This document shows, in pieces, positions 26,506 through 34,001 of a stretch of DNA of 64,000 bases. Source of the stretch: an uncultured Lachnospiraceae bacterium (GTDB lineage Bacteria; Bacillota; Clostridia; Lachnospirales; Lachnospiraceae); NCBI GenBank assembly GCA_900315945.1, contig ONAZ01000008.1, positions 32,541 to 96,540 on the forward strand, written 5' to 3'. A program made the translations under genes and the position numbers. Numbering within the stretch: position 1 is the stretch's first letter; each line of letters starts with the position of its first letter. The notes beneath the pieces were generated by a model, which did not search any database, was not told the DNA's origin, and saw only the letters and a program-made list of their open reading frames with translations.

Positions 26506-28584
26506 ATGAGGATTACAGAGCTTCTAGATAAGAAGAGTATCAGTCTTGATGCTTCACCGAAGACAAAAAAAGAAGCAATTGACATGTCAGTGGAATTAAT
26601 GGCCGCTGCAGGAAAAGTCAATGACATGGAAGCATTTAAGAAGCTGGTTTATGCTAGAGAAGAAGAGTGTACAACTGGTGTTGGTGAAGGTGTTGCAACA
26701 CCTCATGGCAAGGGAGACTGTGTAGACAAACCAGGTCTTGCTGCTATGGTTATTAAGGATGGAGTTGACTATGAGTCCTTGGACGATGAACCTGTTAACA
26801 TTCTATTCCTTATAGCAGCACCAGATACTGAGGATAATGTGCATCTAGATGTGCTATCTAAATTATCAATGATGCTTATGGATGAGGATTTCAGAGAGAA
26901 GCTTATTAATGCAAAGAGTGAAGATGAATTCCTATCTATTATTGATAAGGCAGATGAAGAGAGAGGAAGTGTAGATGAGAGTCTTGCCGAGACAACTCTT
27001 ACTGATAATACAGAAGGATTAAAGGTTGTTGCAGTAACATCTTGTCCAACTGGAATTGCTCATACATATATGGCTGCTGAAGGTCTTGAAAAAGCTGCTA
27101 AGAAAGCAGGTATTCTAATTAAGATAGAGACTAGAGGTTCTTCAGGTGTAAAGAATGAGCTTAATGCAGAAGATATCAAGGCAGCAGACTGTGTTATTGT
27201 TACAGCAGATGCTAAGGTGCCTTTAGATCGATTCAAGGGAAAGAAATTAATACAACGTAAGGTGTCTGATGGTATTAATAAAGCAGATGAAATTATGGGA
27301 ATTGTTGAGGCTGGAACAGCACCTGTATTCGAAGGAGATAGTTCAGAGGAAACTCAGTCTAGCGCACCAAAAGAAAAGGGTGGAGTTGGCCATAAGATTT
27401 ACACATGGCTTATGAGTGGTGTATCACATATGCTACCATTTGTTATTGGTGGTGGTATTCTTGTAGCACTTGCATTCCTTATTGATACTGTAGCTGGATA
27501 TGGAGCAACAGGAGGTAGTGATTTCGGTAGTATAACTCCGTTAGCTGCACTATTTAAATACATTGGTGGTCTTGCAATGGGACTTATGGTTCCAGTTCTT
27601 GCAGGATACATTGCATACGCTATTGCAGATAGACCTGGTCTTGCAGTTGGATTTGTAGGTGGTATTATTGCTGCAAGTGGAAATGCCTTATTAGAAGATT
27701 TCACATTTGCAACAGGTAAATTAATTGATGGTGCAGACCTTGGAGGATTTAGTCAATTCTTGACTAAGTTTGCATTTGAACAACCTAATGGTGGTACCAC
27801 GGTATCTGGTTTCTTAGGTGGTATTGTAGCCGGTTTCCTTGCTGGATTCTTGGTGCTTGGACTTCAGAAATTATTCAAGAATCTTCCACCAGCACTTGAT
27901 GGACTTAAGCCTACACTCATATTCCCACTTCTTGGAATATTCTTAGAAGGAATTATAATGTGCTTCATCTTCAACCCATTAATTGGACTTGTTAATGAAG
28001 GACTTTCATCAATGCTTACAGCATTGTCAGATGCAGGAATGTTAACAGTACTTGGACTAATCCTTGGTGCTATGATGGCAATTGATATGGGTGGTCCTAT
28101 TAATAAAGCAGCATATGTCTTCGGTGTAGGAATGCTTACTCAAGCATCAACATATCTTGATCAGGGATTAAGTAGTTCAGATCCTAAGGTTATGGCATGT
28201 TATATATCTATGGCAGCAATAATGGTAGGTGGAATGGTGCCACCTGTAGGTATTGCATTTGCCTGCTGGATATTCCCGAAGAAATTCACTAAAGCAGAAC
28301 GTAACTCTGCTGTATCTAACCTTGTAATGGGTGCGTCATTTATAACAGAGGGTGCAATCCCATTTGCAGCAGCAGATCCTCTTCATGTTATTCCTTGTAC
28401 AATGGCAGGTGCAGGTGTAGCAGGACTTCTGTCAGCACTATTTGGATGTACGCTGATGGCACCACATGGAGGTGTATTCGTATTTGCAACTGTAGGTAAT
28501 CCACTAATGTATATTCTGGCATGGCTAGTTGGTTCAGCAGTAACTTGTGTACTACTTGGATTACTAAAAAAGAAAGTTGAATAA
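26506..28584 (+). CDS. fruA: PTS fructose transporter EIIABC
   Basis: 692 residues. In order: EIIA with phospho-His67 (TPHGKGD), EIIB with phospho-Cys180 (SCPTGIAHTY), then EIIC with about nine membrane helices (330-690). It imports fructose as fructose-1-phosphate, the substrate of the upstream kinase. ATG 26506 follows AAAGGAGG. Length and A-B-C order match Gram-positive FruA. Confidence 0.93.
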   Translation: MRITELLDKKSISLDASPKTKKEAIDMSVELMAAAGKVNDMEAFKKLVYAREEECTTGVGEGVATPHGKGDCVDKPGLAAMVIKDGVDYESLDDEPVNILFLIAAPDTEDNVHLDVLSKLSMMLMDEDFREKLINAKSEDEFLSIIDKADEERGSVDESLAETTLTDNTEGLKVVAVTSCPTGIAHTYMAAEGLEKAAKKAGILIKIETRGSSGVKNELNAEDIKAADCVIVTADAKVPLDRFKGKKLIQRKVSDGINKADEIMGIVEAGTAPVFEGDSSEETQSSAPKEKGGVGHKIYTWLMSGVSHMLPFVIGGGILVALAFLIDTVAGYGATGGSDFGSITPLAALFKYIGGLAMGLMVPVLAGYIAYAIADRPGLAVGFVGGIIAASGNALLEDFTFATGKLIDGADLGGFSQFLTKFAFEQPNGGTTVSGFLGGIVAGFLAGFLVLGLQKLFKNLPPALDGLKPTLIFPLLGIFLEGIIMCFIFNPLIGLVNEGLSSMLTALSDAGMLTVLGLILGAMMAIDMGGPINKAAYVFGVGMLTQASTYLDQGLSSSDPKVMACYISMAAIMVGGMVPPVGIAFACWIFPKKFTKAERNSAVSNLVMGASFITEGAIPFAAADPLHVIPCTMAGAGVAGLLSALFGCTLMAPHGGVFVFATVGNPLMYILAWLVGSAVTCVLLGLLKKKVE

Positions 28585-28630
28585 ATTGTAGAAATAGAAT
28601 AATATGAATTTAGAAAAGGGGGTAATAGAT

Positions 28631-28888
28631 ATGGTAAGTTTTGATTATACTATTAAAGATGTACATGGAATTCATGCAAGACCTGCAACAGAATTATTTA
28701 AGCTCACGAAGAACTATGAGTCGGTTGTTAAGGTTAAGAAGGGCGACAAGGAAGTTGCTTTCAAGGGTGTTATGGGAATCATGTCACTTGGAGCAAAGCA
28801 GAATGATACTGTAACATTTACATTCGAAGGTTCAGATGAAGAAGCTGAGATGGAAGAAGTAAAGAAATTTATGGAAGCAAATCTGTAA
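28631..28888 (+). CDS. HPr-like phosphocarrier with Gly46
   Basis: 85 residues. His15 in GIHARPAT is the PEP-dependent phosphorylation site and is intact. The regulatory segment reads FKGVMGIMSLG where typical Firmicutes HPr has K-S-IMGVMSLG, so the HPrK/P target Ser46 is Gly. It can therefore relay phosphate but should not act as the CcpA corepressor. ATG 28631 is chosen for the nearby AAAGGGGG; an upstream frame from 28604 lacks a ribosome site. It lies between fruA and the EI gene, like a fructose-dedicated HPr. Confidence 0.9.
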   Translation: MVSFDYTIKDVHGIHARPATELFKLTKNYESVVKVKKGDKEVAFKGVMGIMSLGAKQNDTVTFTFEGSDEEAEMEEVKKFMEANL

Positions 28889-28972
28889 ATTATAATGATG
28901 TTGAAGTGCTACGGTAGTCAATCGACTAACAAATCTGAAGTCGATTTTGCAAAGAATTAAGGGGGTACATAA

Positions 28973-30628
28973 ATGATCGTATTAGAAGGTAAAGCTGTAT
29001 TTGAAGGTATAGCTATCGGTAAACTTTTTGTATATAAGAAAAAAGAACAGACGGTCAAGAGAGAGAAGGTACAAGATGCGGCTGCCGAGATTAAGAGATA
29101 TGAAGCTGCTAAGGACTTGGCGATAGAGCAGCTTCAGGCACTTCACGAAAAGGCTGTCAAAGAAGTTGGAGAAGCTGGAGCAGAGATATTCGAAGCTCAT
29201 CAGTTCATGGTTGATGATGGAGACTACATAGATTCTGTAAAAAACATCATTGAGACAGAAAGCGTTAATGCTGAATATGCTGTGGCACAGACAGGTGATA
29301 TATTCCATAATATGTTCTCGGAAATGGATGATGAATATTTTAAAGGTCGTGCAACAGATGTAAAAGATATTACTGAACGAATCATCAATTGCTTAAATGG
29401 TGGTTCTAGTGGTGATATAGATAGTGATGAGCCGGTTATTGTGGTGGCTGATGATTTGGCACCTTCAGAAACAGTTCAGATGGATAAAGAGAAGATTCTC
29501 TCTTTTGTTACTGTTCATGGTTCTGCTAATTCACACACATCTATCCTTGCTAAAACTATGAATATTCCTGCAATTATCGGGTGCGATATACCACTAACGG
29601 AGGAAGTTAATGGAAAGCTTGCTATAGTGGATGGCTTTGAAGGAAAGGTTTACATTGACCCAGCTCAGGATGTTCTAGCTGAGAAGAAGAAAATTCTTCA
29701 GAAGGAAATTGACAAGAAAGAACTATTAGAACAGTTAAAAGGAAAAGACAATGTTACTCTAGATGGGCAGCATATTAATCTGTATGCTAATATTGGAAAT
29801 ACTAAGGATTTGGGGCTTGTACTTCAAAATGACGCAGGTGGAATAGGACTATTTCGTTCTGAATTTATTTACCTAGGTTCAGATGACTATCCAACTGAAG
29901 AAGAACAATTTGCAATATATAAGCAAGTGGCTCAGACTATGGCAGAGAAGAAGGTAATTATTAGAACGCTTGATATTGGAGCGGATAAACAGGCAGATTA
30001 TTTCAATCTTCCTAAAGAGGAGAATCCTGCAATGGGTCTTCGCGCCATTAGAATATGCCTTACTAATCCAGAAATTTTCAAGACACAACTTCGTGCAATT
30101 CTAAGAGCCTCTGCCTACGGAAATATTTCTATTATGTTCCCAATGATTATATCAGTTGAGGAAGTAAAAAGAATTAAAGAGATTGTAGAGGAAGTTAAGA
30201 AAGAACTTGATGAAATTGGACTTCCATATGATAAAGACATTGAACTTGGAGTTATGATTGAGACACCGGCTGCTGTAATGATAGCAGAAGAGCTGGCTAG
30301 AGAAGTGGATTTCTTCTCTGTTGGAACAAATGATCTTACTCAATATACGCTTGCAATAGATCGTCAGAATCAGAACCTTGACGAATTCTATGATGCACAT
30401 CATCCCGGACTTCTTAAGATGCTTAAGATGATTGTAGATGGTGCTCATAAGGGTGGAGCATGGGCAGGAATATGTGGAGAACTTGGCTCAGATCTGTCCC
30501 TTACGAAAGAATTTTTGGCAATGGGATATGATGAGTTGTCTGTATCACCAGGTAGGATTCTTCCACTTAGAAAAGTTGTTCTCGAAACTGATGTAAGCGA
30601 GTATAAAAAAGAAAAAGGAAATAATTAG
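28973..30628 (+). CDS. ptsI: PTS enzyme I (PEP-protein phosphotransferase)
   Basis: 551 residues, slightly shorter than the usual 570-575. Phospho-His188 lies in GSANSHTSILAK, and the PEP-binding C-terminal domain carries GLRAIRICL and GICGELGSD. Start of the PTS phosphate chain, passing phosphate to the HPr encoded upstream. ATG 28973 follows AAGGGGGT. The DeoR regulator gene follows after 18 bases. Confidence 0.93.
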   Translation: MIVLEGKAVFEGIAIGKLFVYKKKEQTVKREKVQDAAAEIKRYEAAKDLAIEQLQALHEKAVKEVGEAGAEIFEAHQFMVDDGDYIDSVKNIIETESVNAEYAVAQTGDIFHNMFSEMDDEYFKGRATDVKDITERIINCLNGGSSGDIDSDEPVIVVADDLAPSETVQMDKEKILSFVTVHGSANSHTSILAKTMNIPAIIGCDIPLTEEVNGKLAIVDGFEGKVYIDPAQDVLAEKKKILQKEIDKKELLEQLKGKDNVTLDGQHINLYANIGNTKDLGLVLQNDAGGIGLFRSEFIYLGSDDYPTEEEQFAIYKQVAQTMAEKKVIIRTLDIGADKQADYFNLPKEENPAMGLRAIRICLTNPEIFKTQLRAILRASAYGNISIMFPMIISVEEVKRIKEIVEEVKKELDEIGLPYDKDIELGVMIETPAAVMIAEELAREVDFFSVGTNDLTQYTLAIDRQNQNLDEFYDAHHPGLLKMLKMIVDGAHKGGAWAGICGELGSDLSLTKEFLAMGYDELSVSPGRILPLRKVVLETDVSEYKKEKGNN

Positions 30629-30646
30629 AATCAGGAGATGATTTCT

Positions 30647-31396
30647 ATGCTTTCTGAAGAGAGAAAAGCTGTTATATTAAAGAAGATTAATGAGAAAAAA
30701 AGTGTGACCGTTAAGGAATTAAAGGAAACCTTAAACGTGTCAGAGTCTTCTATAAGAAGAACTATAACAGAATTAGACCATGAGGGACTAATAATCCGTG
30801 TGTATGGCGGAGCAATGTCTCTAGAAATGGAAGACTTAGTAGATGAACCTTCTGTTATTGACAAAGAGATTGTTAACATAGACGAGAAGCAAAAAATCGG
30901 ACAATATGCTGCATCACTTATTGAACCAGGAGACTGTGTGTTCCTTGATGCTGGAACAACAACGAAATGTATGATTAATTATATCACTGAGAAGAATGCT
31001 ACCTATGTAACAAATGGAGTCGTTCATGCGAAAGACTTAGTTAAAAAAGGTATGAAAGTGATTCTAATTGGTGGAGAGTTAAAGGAAAACACAGAAGCTG
31101 TAGTTGGTGCAGATGCAGTTCTACAAGTTCAGAAGTATCATTTCTCTAAAGGTTTCTTCGGCACAAATGGCATTAATCCTAAAACTGGTTTCTCAACACC
31201 AGACGTTAGAGAAGCTTCTATAAAAAGAGTGGCTGTAGGAAATACCAAAGCTGGTGAGAGATATATCCTATCTGACCATGATAAGTTTGGAAAAAGATGC
31301 ACGGTTACATTCTCAGGCTTTGAGGGAACAGTACTTATAACAGATAAATGCTCAGACGAAATATACTACAATATTACAGATGTTAAAATTGTGTAA
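30647..31396 (+). CDS. DeoR-family regulator of the fructose operon
   Basis: 249 residues: N-terminal winged helix-turn-helix (about 5-58; SVTVKELKETLNVSESSIRR) and a C-terminal sugar-phosphate sensor of the ribose-isomerase-like fold (DAGTTTK, NGVVHAKDL). By context it is a FruR-type repressor sensing fructose-1-phosphate and acting on the TGACTCTGAC repeats at 25515. ATG 30647 is better spaced to CAGGAG than ATG 30638, which abuts it. Confidence 0.85.
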   Translation: MLSEERKAVILKKINEKKSVTVKELKETLNVSESSIRRTITELDHEGLIIRVYGGAMSLEMEDLVDEPSVIDKEIVNIDEKQKIGQYAASLIEPGDCVFLDAGTTTKCMINYITEKNATYVTNGVVHAKDLVKKGMKVILIGGELKENTEAVVGADAVLQVQKYHFSKGFFGTNGINPKTGFSTPDVREASIKRVAVGNTKAGERYILSDHDKFGKRCTVTFSGFEGTVLITDKCSDEIYYNITDVKIV

Positions 31397-31475
31397 GTGT
31401 AGTACAGTCAGTAGATGCAAAGTTAGTAGAAAGTGTAAATGAGATATAAGAATTAAATAGTTTATAATGATTATT

Positions 31476-31503
31476 AAGCGATACCTGTGTATCGCTTTTT
31501 TTA
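31476..31503 (+). terminator. Terminator of the fructose operon
   Basis: AAGCGATAC (31476-31484) pairs perfectly with GTATCGCTT (31489-31497), CTGT loop, then a T run. Confidence 0.93.
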
Positions 31504-31528
31504 TAGCATCAGCATAATACCTTTTACA

Positions 31529-31575
31529 TTGTTGCAGGAGTTGGAAAATGATATAATTGTTTGTACGATAGTACA
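31529..31575 (+). promoter_or_regulatory. Promoter and palindromic operator before the SMR remnant
   Basis: TTGTTG (31529-31534), 17-base spacer, TATAAT (31552-31557), then the palindrome TGTAC-GATA-GTACA (31562-31575) at the expected start point. This position suits a TetR-type repressor, but no such gene is adjacent. Confidence 0.5.
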
Positions 31576-31629
31576 TATATAGGGGATAATTATACTTGTA
31601 ATACTTATTATATTTTGAAAGGAAAGAAA

Positions 31630-31851
31630 ATGAGCTGGATAATGTTGTTGCTAGCAGGGATATTTCTTGCAATTGCATTGAAACAACTACCACTTGGAAC
31701 TGCTTATGCTATGTGGACTGGATTTGGCATAGTTGGAACATCGGTGCTTGGAATATTCTTGTTTCAGGAGAAGCTGTCTTTGCCACAGATAATATGTGTG
31801 CTCATGATAATTATTGGAATTATAGGTCTGAAATTGTTGGCAAAAGAGTAA
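31630..31851 (+). pseudogene. SMR multidrug transporter with internal in-frame deletion
   Basis: 73 residues where the SMR family has about 105. It starts MSWIMLLLAGIF as in EmrE/SugE-type proteins and then jumps to ALKQLPLGTAYAMWTG, which belongs to helix 3 of the family. About 32 residues are missing, including the essential membrane Glu right after AGIF and all of helix 2. Start ATG 31630 has AAAGGAA upstream. Only three helices remain, so it can hardly work as an exporter. The promoter and operator are still present. Confidence 0.7.
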
Positions 31852-31866
31852 GAGGGGTGAATTAAT

Positions 31867-31989
31867 ATGAAGACAATAATACTTAATGGAAATGTCAAAA
31901 GTGCGGAAGAGAGGAGAAACGTTATATATCTGATTTCTAGAATAGGAATTCTGCAGCCAGTAAAGGAGGTAGATATTTGTGAAAAATAG
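31867..31989 (+). pseudogene. Small ORF, likely flavoprotein remnant
   Basis: 40 codons starting MKTIILNGNVKSAEERR behind AGAGGGGTG. The MK-IILNG start matches the first strand and phosphate loop of NADPH-dependent FMN reductases and flavodoxin-like proteins, but nothing of the rest of the fold follows. Its end overlaps the start of the next gene. Probably another internally deleted gene; a real small protein is the alternative. Confidence 0.4.
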
Positions 31990-32803
31990 AAAATACCTTT
32001 TACCAATTATAATACTTGCGATTTTTGAAGCAGTAGCAGTAACACTATGGTTGACAAAGGACAATATATTTTATCTATTTAATTTTAGTTATATAGGCAT
32101 TTCCATTTCTCTTGGTATATTCTTGTTCATTAAGAAATACAAGTATGCAAGACGAATTGTACAATTACTGGTTGGTTTGTATATGCTTGTCTACTTAGGA
32201 TTTATCTGCGGAGAGAATATGCAGATAGAGGGATTCTGGTATTATTTGTTTACGGGAGTTTTCGAGGCGGCAACAATTCATTATGCTGTAGCAAAGATAT
32301 TCGGACCATTAATTTTTGGAAGAGGCTGGTGCGGATACGCCTGCTGGACAGCAATGGTCTTAGATTTCTTGCCTTACAAGGTTCCTAAGCAACCTAGAAA
32401 AAAGATAGGTTGGATAAGATACATTGTATTTGTAGCGTCGCTAGTCTTTGTGGCAGCGCTTTTTCTTGCCAAGGTTGGCAATATAGAACGCATTATGTTC
32501 TGGGCGTTTATTATTGGAAATGTCTTATATTACGGTATAGGTATTGCTTTAGCTTTCGCATTCAAGGATAATAGGGCATTCTGTAAATACATTTGCCCAA
32601 TAACCGTATTTATGAAGCCAATGAGTTATTTCTCGCTGTTTCGTATAAAATGTGATGAAGAAAAGTGTATATCCTGCGGAAAATGTAAAAAGGTGTGTCC
32701 AATGGATGTAGATGTTACAGATAACTCAAGAAAACGAAAGAATGGTACAGAGTGTATTCTTTGTATGGAATGCGTCAAGAACTGCCCGAAGGATGCTCTC
32801 TAA
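31979..32803 (+). CDS. Membrane 4Fe-4S protein (NapH/YccM-like)
   Basis: 274 residues with five to six membrane helices (to about residue 215), a membrane-proximal Cys pair GRGWCGYAC and ICPIT, then two ferredoxin-type clusters CISCGKCKKVCPM and CILCMECVKNCP near the C-terminus. An electron-transfer protein at the membrane; its partners are not visible. GTG 31979 follows AAAGGAGG, and the frame has no better ATG. The region downstream is degenerate. Confidence 0.82.
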   Translation: MKNRKYLLPIIILAIFEAVAVTLWLTKDNIFYLFNFSYIGISISLGIFLFIKKYKYARRIVQLLVGLYMLVYLGFICGENMQIEGFWYYLFTGVFEAATIHYAVAKIFGPLIFGRGWCGYACWTAMVLDFLPYKVPKQPRKKIGWIRYIVFVASLVFVAALFLAKVGNIERIMFWAFIIGNVLYYGIGIALAFAFKDNRAFCKYICPITVFMKPMSYFSLFRIKCDEEKCISCGKCKKVCPMDVDVTDNSRKRKNGTECILCMECVKNCPKDAL

Positions 32804-32853
32804 ATTTTAGACGAGTCAAGAAAAATCCAATGCAAACTAGGAGAAAGTAACAA

Positions 32854-32901
32854 ATGATAAAAATACTGTTTGTCTGCCACGGCAGGATAAAAGTGCTGTG
32901 A
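32854..32901 (+). pseudogene. LMW protein-tyrosine phosphatase 5' stub A
   Basis: MIKILFVCHG followed by six unrelated codons and a stop. The first ten residues are the classic N-terminus of low-molecular-weight tyrosine phosphatases, whose next residues would complete the CxxNxCRS phosphate loop. The sequence breaks right after CHG, as in the stubs at 40114 and 50930. Confidence 0.65.
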
Positions 32902-32910
32902 CAGAAGCAG

Positions 32911-33030
32911 TTAGTAAATACTAGACTTAACATGATTATAAAGAATCAGTGCAATAGATGCAAATGTGTAGTCTTGGTGAATCATCTTTTCAATGACGAT
33001 TCGTTCAGGAAAGGATAATTGATTGGCCAT
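32911..33030 (-). pseudogene. IS30-like transposase N-terminal fragment
   Basis: On the minus strand, GGAGG precedes ATG 33030. The peptide MANQLSFPERIVIEKMIHQD then YTFASIALIL resembles the helix-turn-helix start of IS30-family transposases. It loses homology after about 30 residues and then stops. No terminal inverted repeats were found. Confidence 0.45.
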
Positions 33031-33170
33031 AATGCCTCCTTCCTGATCAAACAAAGGCAATATAAAAATACACCTTTGCAAAAGTAACTGCCAGTTTGCA
33101 ATTGTAGTTGCAAGCAAAAACTAGCGTTTAAAAATTCATTTAAAGAGAAGATGGGCAAGAAAGATGTCCC

Positions 33171-33326
33171 TGTAAACGGACAGGTAAGAAAGTATACGCA
33201 TTTGCCACATCCGGGGGAAGCGGTATCGGTAAATCCGCAGAGAAACTAAAACCGTATCTTAAGGGTGTAGAAGAAGTGGATGGGAAGCTTGTAAGAAGTG
33301 TTAAAGAGTTAAGTGATTGGAAATAA
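33171..33326 (+). pseudogene. Flavodoxin C-terminal fragment
   Basis: The frame ending at TAA 33324 encodes GKKVYAFATSGGSGIGKSAE and a C-terminus ending in LVRSVKELSDWK, typical of the second half of flavodoxins. No start codon and no first half exist in frame. With the stubs upstream, the stretch 32804-33392 has no intact gene. Confidence 0.65.
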
Positions 33327-33392
33327 TTTATTTGAAAGAATGCGCCGACGTTGTCAGCACATTTAAGTTGATGACAAGGAGGAATATGATTA

Positions 33393-33980
33393 ATGCCAAC
33401 AGAAAAGGAAAAGATGCTAGCAGGAGAATTATACGATCCTTCGATAAAAGAATTAGTTGATCTTAGAACGAAAGCACACAGCCTGTGCGCAAAGTATAAT
33501 GCCACATCGGAAACAGACGAAAAGCTAAGAGAAGAAATACTTAAAGATTTGCTGGGCGAACTTGGAAGCGAAGCGTGTATTCAAGGGCCAATCCAATTAG
33601 ACTACGGATGCTTTACATATATAGGTGAGAGAACATTTATCAACTTCAATCTGACAGTTCTTGACACCTGCCCTGTTCATATCGGAAATGATGTGTTCAT
33701 CGGCCCGAATGTATCCATTCTTACACCTCTTCACCCTATGAAATGGCAGGAGCGCAACTGCTATCACAAAGAAGATGGCACGCTCACAGACGCAGAATAC
33801 GGAGCTCCTATAACCATAGAAGACAATTGCTGGATTGCAGGAAACGTAACAATCTGCGCAGGCGTAACAATCGGAATGGGCTGCGTCATAGGCGCCGGAA
33901 GTGTGGTAACACGCGACATCCCAGCCGGCCACTTCGCAGCCGGCAACCCCTGCAGGGTTGTGAGAGGGATAGGGAAATAA
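33393..33980 (+). CDS. Maltose/galactoside O-acetyltransferase family protein
   Basis: 195 residues: an N-terminal Mac domain (about 5-60) and a left-handed beta-helix of hexapeptide repeats (IGNDVFIGPNVSI, ITIEDNCWIAGNVTI) with the catalytic His in LTPLHPM. Transfers acetyl from acetyl-CoA to a sugar. ATG 33393 follows AAGGAGGA. Its 3' half is clearly richer in GC than its neighbours, which suggests a different origin. Confidence 0.88.
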   Translation: MPTEKEKMLAGELYDPSIKELVDLRTKAHSLCAKYNATSETDEKLREEILKDLLGELGSEACIQGPIQLDYGCFTYIGERTFINFNLTVLDTCPVHIGNDVFIGPNVSILTPLHPMKWQERNCYHKEDGTLTDAEYGAPITIEDNCWIAGNVTICAGVTIGMGCVIGAGSVVTRDIPAGHFAAGNPCRVVRGIGK

Positions 33981-34001
33981 TATGAGATTGTAGGGATTAA
34001 T

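Noticed and set aside
33030..33117. Upstream extension of the IS30-like reverse frame
   Set aside because: The ribosome site and the transposase-like sequence both point to ATG 33030; the first 29 codons of the longer frame look random.
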